A DNA stretch of 64,000 bases from Sphingomonas sp. TZW2008 (GTDB lineage: Bacteria; Pseudomonadota; Alphaproteobacteria; Sphingomonadales; Sphingomonadaceae), in contig NZ_BDJB01000003.1 of the NCBI RefSeq assembly GCF_002117915.1, positions 1 to 64,000 of the forward strand. Reading direction: 5' to 3'. Positions 46,670 through 54,913 of this stretch are shown one piece after another (the stretch's first letter is position 1; each line of letters opens with the position of its first letter). Position numbers and translations under genes: made by a program. Below the pieces are notes generated by a model. The model was not told the DNA's origin, ran no database searches, and saw only the letters and a program-made list of their open reading frames with translations.

Positions 46670-48080
46670 CTGCAACCTCCCTGGCTACGCTCACATCGTC
46701 GAACGGCAGGACAAGATCGCCGACGATCTGCCCCTGCTCGTGTCCCTTGCCCGCGATCAGCACGATATCGTCCGCCCCGGCCTGGCTGATCGCCAGCCGG
46801 ATCGCGCCGCGCCGGTCGCCGTGCTCGATCGCGCTGGGTGCACCTTTCAGGATATCGGCGCGGATCGCGGCGGATTGCTCGCTACGCGGGTTATCGTCGG
46901 TGACGATCGCGACATCGGCCAGCGCCGCGGCGACCGCGCCCATCGGCTCGCGCTTGCCCTGGTCGCGGTCGCCGCCGGCGCCGAACACCAGGATCAGCCG
47001 TCCCGTGACATGCGGGCGCAGCGCGGCGATCGCTGCCTCGAGCGCGTCGGGCGTGTGCGCGTAATCGACATAGACCGGCGCGCCGCTCGCAGTAATGACG
47101 GCGCGCTCCAGCCGGCCCCTGACGGGCTGCAATCGCGCGAGCCCGGCAATTGTCTGCGCGACATCGCCGCCGGTCGCGATCACCAGCCCCGCCGCGACCA
47201 ACGCGTTCGCCGCCTGATACGCGCCGATCAGCGGCAGCGTCACGCGATGCTCGCGGCCGTCGGCGGCGATCACCAGCCCCTGCCCAAGCAGCGTCGGATC
47301 ACGCGATACGAGGCGCAGTTCGTCGCCATGCTCGCCCACCGTCAGCAGCCGGTTGCGCCGCTGCCGCGCCAGATCGATCACGCGGTCGGACTGCGGATCG
47401 TCAGCCCAGACAACCGCCGTCCCGTCGGGCGCGAGCACCTCCGAGAACAGCCGCAGCTTGGCGGTAAAATACGCCGCCATGTCGCCGTGATAGTCGAGGT
47501 GGTCGCGGCTCAAATTGGTGAACGCCGCCGCCGATACGCGCAGCCCCTCGGTGCGATATTGAGTCAGTCCGTGGCTCGATGCCTCGAAAGCAAGGTGAGT
47601 CACGCCCTCGCGCGCAAGACCAGCGACGTTCGACAGGAAGGTGACGACGTCCGGCGTCGTCAGCCCGGTCGTCACGCGCTCGTCGCTGGTGGTGACGCCC
47701 AGCGTGCCGATAGACGCCGCGTGCTGCCCCGCCATGTTCCACAATTGCCGCGTCAGCTCGACGGTGGAGGTCTTGCCGTTGGTCCCCGTCACCGCGACGC
47801 ACGTCGCTGGAAATGGCGCGAAGAACTGCGCAGCAAGGTCGGCGAAACGCGCGCGCGGATTGTCCGAGACGATATGCACTGCGCCCTCGACCGTCGCGCC
47901 ACGCCGCGCGACCACCGCCACTGCGCCGGCAGCAATCGCGGCGGGAATGAAGTCCTCGCCGTTGACGCGCGCGCCCTCGAACGCGCCGAAGATCGTTCCC
48001 GGCGCCACCTTGCGGTGATCGATCGCGAAGCCGGTGACGCTCGCGTCCGCGTCGCCGCCGATCAGCGCGCCGAGCTTCAT
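46659..48080 (-). CDS. murE: UDP-N-acetylmuramoyl-L-alanyl-D-glutamate--2,6-diaminopimelate ligase
   Basis: Adds meso-diaminopimelate to the nucleotide precursor. 473 residues: TGTNGKTSTVEL at about residue 100, EASSHGLTQYR, YVDYAHTPDALE and the DNPRSE motif that selects diaminopimelate. ATG at 48080 overlaps the ftsI stop (ATGA). Confidence 0.96.
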   Translation of the reverse strand: MKLGALIGGDADASVTGFAIDHRKVAPGTIFGAFEGARVNGEDFIPAAIAAGAVAVVARRGATVEGAVHIVSDNPRARFADLAAQFFAPFPATCVAVTGTNGKTSTVELTRQLWNMAGQHAASIGTLGVTTSDERVTTGLTTPDVVTFLSNVAGLAREGVTHLAFEASSHGLTQYRTEGLRVSAAAFTNLSRDHLDYHGDMAAYFTAKLRLFSEVLAPDGTAVVWADDPQSDRVIDLARQRRNRLLTVGEHGDELRLVSRDPTLLGQGLVIAADGREHRVTLPLIGAYQAANALVAAGLVIATGGDVAQTIAGLARLQPVRGRLERAVITASGAPVYVDYAHTPDALEAAIAALRPHVTGRLILVFGAGGDRDQGKREPMGAVAAALADVAIVTDDNPRSEQSAAIRADILKGAPSAIEHGDRRGAIRLAISQAGADDIVLIAGKGHEQGQIVGDLVLPFDDVSVAREVAGEA

Positions 48081-49804
48081 TCGCCCTCGACCTTCTTGTC
48101 GCCCGGCGCGTGCCACAGCAGCCCCTGCAGGTCGCGCATGTCGATGTCGCGCTGCGCATCGGGGATCACGCCCAGCATCGCACCGGTGCGGCTGATCACG
48201 CGGCTGACGACGGGGGCGGCGGTATAGGCGGCGGTCGTCTGAAACGAATTCGCCTCCACCCGCTTCGGGCTGTCCATCATCGTCAGCACCACGTAACGCG
48301 GCGCATCCATCGGAAAGGCGGCGGCGAAGGTGGACACGTTGCGGTTGCGCGCATAGCCGCCGGCCTCGGCGGCTTCGGCGGTGCCCGTCTTGCCACCGAC
48401 GCGATAGCCCGGCGCCTCCGCCTTGCGCCCCGTGCCGTCGGTCACGATCAGCCGCAGCAGCTGACGTAGCCGCACGCTGGTCGTCTCCTTGATCACGCGC
48501 CGGCCCTTGGGCGCATGGCCTGGCGCCACCTTCAACAGCGTCGTCGGGCGCCAGATCCCGCCGTTGACCAGCGTCGCATAAGCGTTGGCGAGGTGCAGCG
48601 GCGTCACCGCGATGCCGTGGCCGTAGGCGGTCGTCATCACCGTGGTGCGCGCCCAGTAATGCGGCCACAACGGACGGCCCTTCTCGATCAGCTCGATATC
48701 CGGCTTGGTATCGAAGCCCATCTTGCGGAACATCGCCTGCATCCGCGCCGCGCCGATCTCGTCGGCGATCCGCGCGGTGGCGATATTGGACGAGTGGATC
48801 AGCGTCTCGGGGATGTTGAGCCAGCGGTTCTGCGCGTGATCGTCCTTGATCTTGAACCGGCCCACCTGCAACGGCGCGGTCGCATCGAAGCGGCGCGACA
48901 TGTCGGTCACGACGCCGGTGTCGATCGCGGTCGCCATCGCGATCGGCTTGAACGCCGATCCCAGCTCATACACGCTTTGCGTCACCGTGTTGCGCAGCTG
49001 CTCGCTGCCCGCCATCCCGACGCGATTGGGGTTGAACAGCGGCAGCGACACCATCGAGATCACCTCGCCGGTGTCGACGTCGAGCACCACGCCCGCCGCG
49101 GCGCGCGCCTGCATCTCCGCCATCGCGCGGCCGAGCTCGCTCTCCATCGCCGCCTGGACACGACTGTCGATCGACAGCGCCACCGGCGTCCCCGACAGCG
49201 CCGGATTGGTCAGCCGCTCGTCGAGCGCGCGCTCCATCCCCAGACGGCCGTGCACCGTCGGGTCCTTCTGCGTCGTGCCGATATAGCCCAGCACGTGCGC
49301 CGCCATCGTCGATTGCGGGTAGAGCCGCTGTGTCTCGCGTTCGAACACGATGCCCGGCTCGCCGATCGCGTTCACCGCCTGCACCAGCGCGGGCGAGGCG
49401 CGACGGTTGAGGTAGGTGAAATTCACCGGCCGAGTGATCATGCGATAGAAATAGGCCTGATCGCCCGTATCGGGCATCAGGTCCGCCAGCCGCTTGGCGA
49501 TCTCGTTGCGGTCGCCCAGCAGTTTCGCCGGGTGCACCCCGATCGTCCAGGCATCGATCGTGCGCGCCAGCTGCTGGCCGTTGCGATCGACGATATCGCC
49601 GCGCGGCGCGGTCGCAATCGCTGCCACCCGCCGCGGCCCGGCGTCGAGCGCCAGCATCGCCAGCCGCCCAACGATCAGCAGCACGCCCGCCCCGAACAGC
49701 AGCATCAGCATCATCAGCCGCTGGTGCTGCGTCGCGAGCAGCGCCTGGCGCTGCTCGTTGGCGCGCATCGGGCGCGCGGCCTGCCGGGCGGCGAGCGTGC
49801 TCAA
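48077..49804 (-). CDS. ftsI: Peptidoglycan D,D-transpeptidase FtsI (PBP3)
   Basis: Septal class-B penicillin-binding protein. 575 residues with one N-terminal membrane helix (MMLMLLFGAGVLLIVG), a pedestal domain (RGDIVDRNGQQLA) and the transpeptidase motifs S283-A-F-K286, S338-S-N and K472-T-G. The TTG start at 49804 overlaps the stop of the FtsL-like gene by 4 nt (TTGA); an ATG at 49768 is the alternative. Works with FtsW. Confidence 0.94.
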   Translation of the reverse strand: MSTLAARQAARPMRANEQRQALLATQHQRLMMLMLLFGAGVLLIVGRLAMLALDAGPRRVAAIATAPRGDIVDRNGQQLARTIDAWTIGVHPAKLLGDRNEIAKRLADLMPDTGDQAYFYRMITRPVNFTYLNRRASPALVQAVNAIGEPGIVFERETQRLYPQSTMAAHVLGYIGTTQKDPTVHGRLGMERALDERLTNPALSGTPVALSIDSRVQAAMESELGRAMAEMQARAAAGVVLDVDTGEVISMVSLPLFNPNRVGMAGSEQLRNTVTQSVYELGSAFKPIAMATAIDTGVVTDMSRRFDATAPLQVGRFKIKDDHAQNRWLNIPETLIHSSNIATARIADEIGAARMQAMFRKMGFDTKPDIELIEKGRPLWPHYWARTTVMTTAYGHGIAVTPLHLANAYATLVNGGIWRPTTLLKVAPGHAPKGRRVIKETTSVRLRQLLRLIVTDGTGRKAEAPGYRVGGKTGTAEAAEAGGYARNRNVSTFAAAFPMDAPRYVVLTMMDSPKRVEANSFQTTAAYTAAPVVSRVISRTGAMLGVIPDAQRDIDMRDLQGLLWHAPGDKKVEGE

Positions 49805-50487
49805 CGAAGGCGGCTCGTCTCGGAGCGCGCACCGCTCAGCAGATCACCCAGCGTCGTGTCGCTCAGCAGCGACTTGTCGAGCATCGCGACCGCGCGCGCC
49901 TTGCGGATCGAGGCGGCGGGCGGCGCGCTCACCATCGCCACCGCCTTGATCGCACCTACGTGGCCGAGCTGCTCCTGTGCGCGCGGCTGCGTCACCGGCA
50001 TCGCGACGCGCACGCTGATCGGGCGCGCTGCGGGCGCGCGCACGGCGACTTTCACCAGCGTAGCGGGCGCGGCGGCCGGCGCCTCGTCGATCACGGCGGG
50101 TGCGGTCGGCACGACGTCGCCGAGCCGCGACGGCACGATCAGCTGTGCGGTGCGCACGTCGCCCTCACCCGCGCCGAAGCCCGGTTGCCCGGGGCGGAAG
50201 CTGATCGCCGCCAGCTGCCCCTCGTCGCGCACGAACTGGCCGGCGGTCGGCGCGACCAGCGCCAGCGTGTCGCCGTTCCACCGCTCGAGCTGCGCCAGGT
50301 TGGCGCGCACATCGAACTCGGTCTCTAGCGCGCGGATGTCACGCTCGGCCGCGCTGATCTTGGCATCCACCTGCGCCAGTCGCTTGCGCTCGGCCGCCAC
50401 CTGCAGGCTGACGAGATAGAAGCTCAGCGACACGATCACCACGCCGCCGAACCACCCAAGTCCCTTCAATCGATACGCCGCCGTCAT
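49801..50487 (-). CDS. ftsL: FtsL-like divisome protein
   Basis: 228 residues with one membrane helix (GVVIVSLSFYLVSLQVAAE) and a coiled-coil start (ERKRLAQVDAKISAAERDIR) followed by FDVRANLAQLERWN, as in alphaproteobacterial FtsL. A long, Ala/Pro-rich C-terminal tail makes it longer than E. coli FtsL (121). It begins at the base after the rsmH stop (TAAATG). FtsL recruits FtsW/FtsI. Family assigned mainly by position and topology. Confidence 0.78.
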   Translation of the reverse strand: MTAAYRLKGLGWFGGVVIVSLSFYLVSLQVAAERKRLAQVDAKISAAERDIRALETEFDVRANLAQLERWNGDTLALVAPTAGQFVRDEGQLAAISFRPGQPGFGAGEGDVRTAQLIVPSRLGDVVPTAPAVIDEAPAAAPATLVKVAVRAPAARPISVRVAMPVTQPRAQEQLGHVGAIKAVAMVSAPPAASIRKARAVAMLDKSLLSDTTLGDLLSGARSETSRLR

Positions 50488-51495
50488 TTACTCGTCTCCA
50501 CTCGCCGGCCCGCCCGCCATGCCTGCTTGTCTGTCGTCGCCCCGCCACGCCGACGCTTCGGTGCGCCGCGCGGTCCGCAAGGTCGCGGAGCGTGCGCGCG
50601 GATTGCGCGCCAGCTCCGCCGCGCCCGCGCGCACCGCGCGGGCCGTGATTTCGAACGTTGCCGCGCGTGCCGCGACCGCTGCCGGGCGATGCCGCGATCC
50701 CGCCGGCGTCGCGCCGCTCCGCTCGCGCAGGAAGCGCTTCACCATGCGATCCTCCAGCGAGTGGAAGCTCACCACCGCCAGCCGTCCGCCGGGCGCCAGC
50801 ATGCGCTCGGCCGCCTCCAGACCCGCGGCCAGCTCCTCCAGCTCGCGGTTCACATGGATACGGATCGCCTGGAACGCGCGCGTCGCCGGATCCTTCTTGT
50901 CGTGCGGCCGGTGCCCCAACGCCTTGCGCACGACGCGCGCCAGCTCGCCCGTCGTCGCCAGCGGCCGCGCGGCGACGATCGCGCGCGCCACGCGGCGCGA
51001 CTTGGGCTCGTCGCCGTAGCGCCACAGCACGTCGGCGATCTCGGCCTCGTCGGCGGTGTTAAGAAAATCCGCCGCGCTCTCGCCCGCCTGGCTCATGCGC
51101 ATGTCGAGCGGGCCATCCTGTTGGAACGAGAAGCCGCGCGCCGCCTGGTCGAGATGCATCGACGACACGCCGATATCCATCGTCACGCCGTCGACCGAAT
51201 CGACGCCGATCGCCGCGAGCTCGCGATCGAGTCGCGAGAATTCGGCGGGGACGAGCGTCAGCCCCGCCTCGGCAGCCTCAAGCGCGCGCCCATTGACGAT
51301 CGCGTCGGGATCGCGATCGAACGCGAACACGCGCGCGCCGCGGGCAAGCAGCGCGCGCGTATAGCCGCCGGCGCCGAACGTCGCATCGACCATCGTCTCG
51401 CCCGCCGCCGGCGCCAGCGCCTCGACCACCTCGTCGAGCAGGACGGGGATGTGCAGGGCTTCGGGGACCGCAGCTTCGGGAGCGGGCGCGCTCAC
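50488..51495 (-). CDS. rsmH: 16S rRNA (cytosine-1402-N4)-methyltransferase RsmH
   Basis: Methylates C1402 of 16S rRNA in the decoding centre. 335 residues with [13 protein letters not shown], the SAM-binding [14 protein letters not shown] and [14 protein letters not shown]. The GTG at 51495 overlaps the mraZ stop by 4 nt. The C-terminal tail is Ala/Arg-rich. Confidence 0.95.
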   Translation of the reverse strand: MSAPAPEAAVPEALHIPVLLDEVVEALAPAAGETMVDATFGAGGYTRALLARGARVFAFDRDPDAIVNGRALEAAEAGLTLVPAEFSRLDRELAAIGVDSVDGVTMDIGVSSMHLDQAARGFSFQQDGPLDMRMSQAGESAADFLNTADEAEIADVLWRYGDEPKSRRVARAIVAARPLATTGELARVVRKALGHRPHDKKDPATRAFQAIRIHVNRELEELAAGLEAAERMLAPGGRLAVVSFHSLEDRMVKRFLRERSGATPAGSRHRPAAVAARAATFEITARAVRAGAAELARNPRARSATLRTARRTEASAWRGDDRQAGMAGGPASGDE

Positions 51496-51995
51496 AGCGT
51501 GATTCCCTTGTCGCGGCACATGATCATGGCGTGCCGCTTCACCATCTCGTCGACGCCGTCGTGCGCCACCAGCGCGCGCGGATCCCAGATCATGAAGCTC
51601 TCGTAATCGCCCAGGAAGAAGGCGATGTCGCTGATCCCGGCAAGTTCGCGCTCGGCCGCGGGCAGGATGAAGCGGCCGCTGCCGTCGAACGGCACGGGCT
51701 CGACCGAGGCGCCGCGCATGCGCGGCGCATAATAGGCGGCCGATCCGATCGCCGCATTGGCCTCGGCCTGGCGCTGGATCAGCTGCGACTTGGCGAAATC
51801 GAGATAGCCGCGATCGTGCGCGATCAGGCAGGGGAAATCGGGATGGACGCCGACCAGTACGGTGCCGCCATCCTTACCGTCGGGGCGCGGCGCATTCTGC
51901 GCCAGCGCGGCGCGCAGGGTGTTTGGAATGGCGACGCGGCCCTTGTCATCGACAAGGCCAACCCCCTTTCCAAGATAGTCCACCCGTTCCGACAC
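51492..51995 (-). CDS. mraZ: Transcriptional regulator MraZ
   Basis: DNA-binding SpoVT-AbrB-fold protein that represses the dcw operon. 167 residues with two AbrB-like repeats ([17 protein letters not shown] and [18 protein letters not shown]). GTG at 51995 has GAGG upstream (GAGGTGGGC). The first gene of the dcw operon; a run of GGG(G)A repeats 130-160 nt upstream is the likely operator. Confidence 0.93.
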   Translation of the reverse strand: MSERVDYLGKGVGLVDDKGRVAIPNTLRAALAQNAPRPDGKDGGTVLVGVHPDFPCLIAHDRGYLDFAKSQLIQRQAEANAAIGSAAYYAPRMRGASVEPVPFDGSGRFILPAAERELAGISDIAFFLGDYESFMIWDPRALVAHDGVDEMVKRHAMIMCRDKGITL

Positions 51996-52100
51996 GCCCA
52001 CCTCGCACAAGGCGCGCAAGACTTCCCCGTTCCGAGAAGCAGTTCCCACTGCACCCGGTTGCCGCCCTCGACAAAAAACAGTGGTCCTGCCCCTCTGTCC

Positions 52101-52116
52101 GTTGATTGGTATCAAC
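52101..52116. promoter_or_regulatory. GTTGAT-TGGT-ATCAAC dyad upstream of mraZ
   Basis: An inverted repeat with 6-bp arms and 4-nt centre about 105 nt upstream of mraZ, 8 nt from the MraZ-type repeats. It could be a regulator site or part of a 5'-UTR hairpin. Confidence 0.3.
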
Positions 52117-52123
52117 AGACGTC

Positions 52124-52158
52124 GGGGATGAAAAGGGAAATTCGGGGAGAACCGGGGA
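52124..52158 (-). promoter_or_regulatory. Four GGG(G)A repeats at 10-bp spacing, MraZ-type operator
   Basis: On the plus strand GGGG runs start at 52124, 52144 and 52154, and a GGG run at 52135-52137; counted from the last G they end at 52127, 52137, 52147 and 52157, exactly 10 bp apart, each followed by A. MraZ of other bacteria binds direct TGGGN-type repeats with 10-bp period near the mraZ promoter. The four units are 130-160 nt upstream of the mraZ GTG and in the reverse orientation relative to it. Confidence 0.65.
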
Positions 52159-52211
52159 AACGACGTCAGTCTGGAGGGAAAGCGTTGCACCCCTGCGACA
52201 GCGCGTCGCCA

Positions 52212-52233
52212 CGTTCTATTTTCGTTCTATTTG
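52212..52233. repeat. Tandem direct repeat CGTTCTATTTT / CGTTCTATTTG
   Basis: Two near-identical 11-bp units lie head to tail in the region upstream of mraZ, in an AT-rich pocket. They may be factor binding sites one helical turn apart, or part of the promoter (on the minus strand AAATAGAAC). Confidence 0.4.
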
Positions 52234-52276
52234 AAGGAGCGTCGGATTGCACCGGATTCGACCGACTCACCGCACC

Positions 52277-52296
52277 GTCCCCGAATTTCCCCGACG
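52277..52296. promoter_or_regulatory. Inverted half-copy of the MraZ-type repeat
   Basis: GTCCCCGAATTTCCCCGACG is almost the reverse complement of part of the 52121-52147 operator (CGTCGGGGA... and ...AATTCGGGGA), again with CCCC runs 10 bp apart. It sits 22 nt beyond the stop of the small membrane protein gene and 282 nt before mraZ. It may be a second MraZ site permitting DNA looping, or a relic. Confidence 0.45.
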
Positions 52297-52317
52297 CTGC
52301 CCAGCCCGTCACGCGCT

Positions 52318-52614
52318 TCATCGCGCGGGCTCCTTCGCGGCGTTCGATTCGGCGGCACTGGGGGCGACGCCCAGTTCGGCGAGCGGCTCGTTCGCGGGGT
52401 CGGCGGCTTGCGCCGAATTGGCGATGGTCATGTTGGCGACGACGGCCGCCTGCGGCGCGCCCGCGGCGGTGATCGGCCGCTCGCGATTGGCAGCGCTGAA
52501 GATAGCGCTCGCGAGGCCGATCAGAAGGACGACCGCGGCAAGGCCGACCATGCCGACCTTAACGCGCTGCATCGTCTGGCTGGGTGGTGCGACAGACTTC
52601 ATTTTGCCGCGCAT
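52318..52614 (-). CDS. Small single-pass membrane protein (unknown)
   Basis: 98 residues: a short basic head, a membrane helix (VGMVGLAAVVLLIGLASAIF) and an Ala-rich, mildly acidic tail outside or inside the membrane. No family recognised. It is 36 nt downstream of cysK on the same strand and upstream of mraZ, but 322 nt separate it from mraZ, so it probably belongs to the cysK transcript. ATG at 52614; no obvious Shine-Dalgarno; an ATG at 52602 is the alternative. Confidence 0.65.
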   Translation of the reverse strand: MRGKMKSVAPPSQTMQRVKVGMVGLAAVVLLIGLASAIFSAANRERPITAAGAPQAAVVANMTIANSAQAADPANEPLAELGVAPSAAESNAAKEPAR

Positions 52615-52650
52615 CGTTAACGGGTCGTCGCAGCTTTGTCGAATGCGCGG

Positions 52651-53631
52651 TCAGTCACGGGCGGGCGCCAGTCCCTTGGCGGCGCGCCATGTCGGATTGT
52701 AGAGGCTCGAAAGGTAGCGAAAACCCGTGTCGCATAGGATCGTCGCGACGCGTTTGCCCGGCCCGAGATGCTCGGCCAGCCGAACCGCGCCGGCGACGTT
52801 GATGCCCGATGACAGGCCAAGGCACAGTCCCTCCTCCTTGAGGAGTCGGTCGACCCAAACGAGACCCTCGTCGTCCGAAATACGGAACTGCGTATCGATC
52901 GGGGCGCCTTCGAGATTGCCGGTGATCCGTCCCTGCCCGATCCCCTCGGCAACCGACGATCCCTCGCTCTTCAACTCGCCGTTGGCGTAATAGTTGAACA
53001 GCGCCGCTCCGTGCGGGTCGCTGAGCGCAATCGTGATCCGCTCGTCCTTCTCCTTCAGTCCCAGCCCGACGCCCGCGATGGTCCCGCCGGTTCCCGCGGC
53101 GCAGGTAAAGCCGTCGATCCGCCCGTCCATCTGGTTCCAGATCTCCTCCGCGGTGCCGACGATATGCGCGCGGCGATTGGCGATATTGTCGAACTGGTTG
53201 GCCCAGATCGCACCCGGCGTCTCCTCGGCGATGCGGCGCGACTGATGAACGAAATGGCACGGGCTCGAATAGGGAGCAGCGGGTACCGTCACCAACTCGG
53301 CGCCGAGCGCGACCAGCGTGTCCATCTTCTCCTTCGATTGCGTGTCGGGCATCACGATGATCGTACGATAGCCCTTGGCATTGGCGACCAGCGCCAGCCC
53401 GATCCCGGTATTCCCGGCGGTCCCTTCGACGATCGTCCCGCCCGGCTGCAATGCCCCGCGGGCTTCGGCATCCTCGACGATGAACAGCGCCGCGCGATCC
53501 TTCACGCTCGCGCCGGGATTGGCGAACTCGCACTTGCCGAAAATGTCGCAGCCTGTTGCCTCGCTGGGCCCCTTCAGCCGGACGAGCGGAGTGTGGCCGA
53601 TGAGCGAGAGCGTGTCGTTGGCGATATGCAT
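52651..53631 (-). CDS. cysK: Cysteine synthase A
   Basis: PLP enzyme making L-cysteine from O-acetylserine and sulfide. 326 residues; the PLP lysine is in NPGASVKDRA (about residue 44). The substrate loop reads GTAGNTG instead of the common TSGNTG, and GTAGNTG is also found in related PLP cysteine synthases. The phosphate loop is CAAGTGGTIAGV. ATG at 53631 has AGGTG upstream. It diverges from the vapBC operon. Confidence 0.9.
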   Translation of the reverse strand: MHIANDTLSLIGHTPLVRLKGPSEATGCDIFGKCEFANPGASVKDRAALFIVEDAEARGALQPGGTIVEGTAGNTGIGLALVANAKGYRTIIVMPDTQSKEKMDTLVALGAELVTVPAAPYSSPCHFVHQSRRIAEETPGAIWANQFDNIANRRAHIVGTAEEIWNQMDGRIDGFTCAAGTGGTIAGVGLGLKEKDERITIALSDPHGAALFNYYANGELKSEGSSVAEGIGQGRITGNLEGAPIDTQFRISDDEGLVWVDRLLKEEGLCLGLSSGINVAGAVRLAEHLGPGKRVATILCDTGFRYLSSLYNPTWRAAKGLAPARD

Positions 53632-53730
53632 CGCACCTAGATGGCGCGCAGGCCGCCGGGCGGCAACCGCCGACGGCCTTTGTTGGCGGATAGTGCAGCG
53701 CATGGTAGAACAGCTAGCAATGGAGGTAGA

Positions 53731-54009
53731 ATGGTTAGCCAGCTCAATATAAAGAGCGAAGAAGCCCGCAAGCTGGCGCTCGATCTCGCACGGCTCACTG
53801 GCAGGAGCGTGACAGAGGTCGTGGTCGACGCGTTGCGCAAACAGCTCGTGGAAGCACGGCGCGTTTCCGCTGCCGACCGCGATCATGCCGAGGCGCGGAC
53901 GCGTGATTTTGAAGCCCTGATCAAAGGCGCGCGCCAACTGTGGCACCCGGCCGCGCTGACGCAGGATCACGGCGACGTCCTCTATGATGCGGGCGGCCTG
54001 CCACGGTGA
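53731..54009 (+). CDS. vapB: VapB-family antitoxin (Rv0623-like)
   Basis: 92 residues of the PSK-type transcription factor family: N-terminal MVSQLNIKSEEARKLALDLA, a ribbon-helix-helix DNA-binding start, then a toxin-binding C-terminal part. It would repress its own operon with VapC. GGAGG lies 5 nt upstream of the ATG at 53731. The stop overlaps the vapC start by 4 nt. Confidence 0.87.
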   Translation: MVSQLNIKSEEARKLALDLARLTGRSVTEVVVDALRKQLVEARRVSAADRDHAEARTRDFEALIKGARQLWHPAALTQDHGDVLYDAGGLPR

Positions 54010-54398
54010 TCGTCGACACATCAGTATTGATATGTCTGCTGCGCGAAGAGCCGGATCATGGCCGCTTTGTTCACGCACTTGCCGAGTCCGCCGACGAAAT
54101 CACGATATCGGCCGCGAATTATCTCGAAACTGCAATCGTTATAGATGCTAACAACAATCCAGCGCTTAGCGAGCGCTTCGATGCCGTGATCGAATTCTGG
54201 CACATCGCAGTCGCACCCGTCACCCCCGAGCAGGCGCGGCTCGCGCGCACCGCCTATCGCCAGTTCGGTAAGGGGCGCCATCCCGCCGCGCTCAACTTCG
54301 GCGATTGCTTCGCCTACGCGCTCGCCAAGGAAACCGGCCGCCCACTGCTCTACAAAGGCGCCGATTTCACCCGGACCGACGTCACACCTGCCGCGTGA
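54006..54398 (+). CDS. vapC: VapC-family PIN-domain toxin ribonuclease
   Basis: 130-residue PIN-domain RNase. The metal-binding acidic residues are D4 (MIVDTSVL), E41 (YLETAIV), D100 (FGDCFAY) and D120 (KGADF). GTG start at 54006 (GTGA overlap with vapB). The mid-part is less GC-rich than the neighbours, as often seen in mobile toxin-antitoxin genes. Overlaps the next gene by 4 nt as well. Confidence 0.9.
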   Translation: MIVDTSVLICLLREEPDHGRFVHALAESADEITISAANYLETAIVIDANNNPALSERFDAVIEFWHIAVAPVTPEQARLARTAYRQFGKGRHPAALNFGDCFAYALAKETGRPLLYKGADFTRTDVTPAA

Positions 54399-54883
54399 CC
54401 CTCAAGGCCTCCTTCCCCCCGGTCGCCCGCGCCGACGCGCGCGTGCTGATCCTCGGCAGCCTGCCGGGGGACCGCAGCCTCGCGCAGCAGCGCTATTACG
54501 CGCATCCGCAGAACCAGTTCTGGCACCTACTCGCCCCGATCGTAGGGCAAGATCTGCCGGCGCTATCGTACGACGATCGCCTCGCGGCGCTGATCGCCGC
54601 ACGCATCGCGCTGTGGGACGTCGTCGCCACTGCGCGGCGCACCGGCAGCAGCGACGCCGCGATCCGCGACGCTGCCGCCAATGATCTGCCCGCGCTGCTC
54701 GCCCGCCTGCCCGATCTGCGCGCGGTGGCGTTCAATGGTGGCAGCGCGCTGGCGATCGGCCGGCCGCTTGTCGCCGATCGACCGGTCGCGATCCTCGCGC
54801 TCCCCTCGTCGAGCCCGCTGCACACGATCGGCCGCGTTGCCAAGCAACCCGCCTGGAACGCAATTGTCGACTATCTCGCCTAG
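54395..54883 (+). CDS. DNA-deoxyinosine glycosylase (UDG family 6-like)
   Basis: 162 residues of the uracil-DNA-glycosylase superfamily. Motif 1 GSLPGDRSLAQQRYYAHPQN and the following FWHLLAPIVG match the hypoxanthine-DNA glycosylase branch that removes deaminated adenine. The C-terminal SSSPLHTI is the last motif. GTG at 54395 overlaps the vapC stop by 4 nt, so a DNA repair enzyme is translated with a toxin. This arrangement is worth checking. Confidence 0.8.
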   Translation: MTLKASFPPVARADARVLILGSLPGDRSLAQQRYYAHPQNQFWHLLAPIVGQDLPALSYDDRLAALIAARIALWDVVATARRTGSSDAAIRDAAANDLPALLARLPDLRAVAFNGGSALAIGRPLVADRPVAILALPSSSPLHTIGRVAKQPAWNAIVDYLA

Positions 54884-54913
54884 TCCAGCCGCAATGCCGC
54901 GGGCCTGCGACGC

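Noticed and set aside
48515..50419. 634-codon plus-strand open frame antisense to ftsI and ftsL
   Set aside because: Composition is Arg/His-rich, no motif; the opposite frame encodes clear FtsI motifs.
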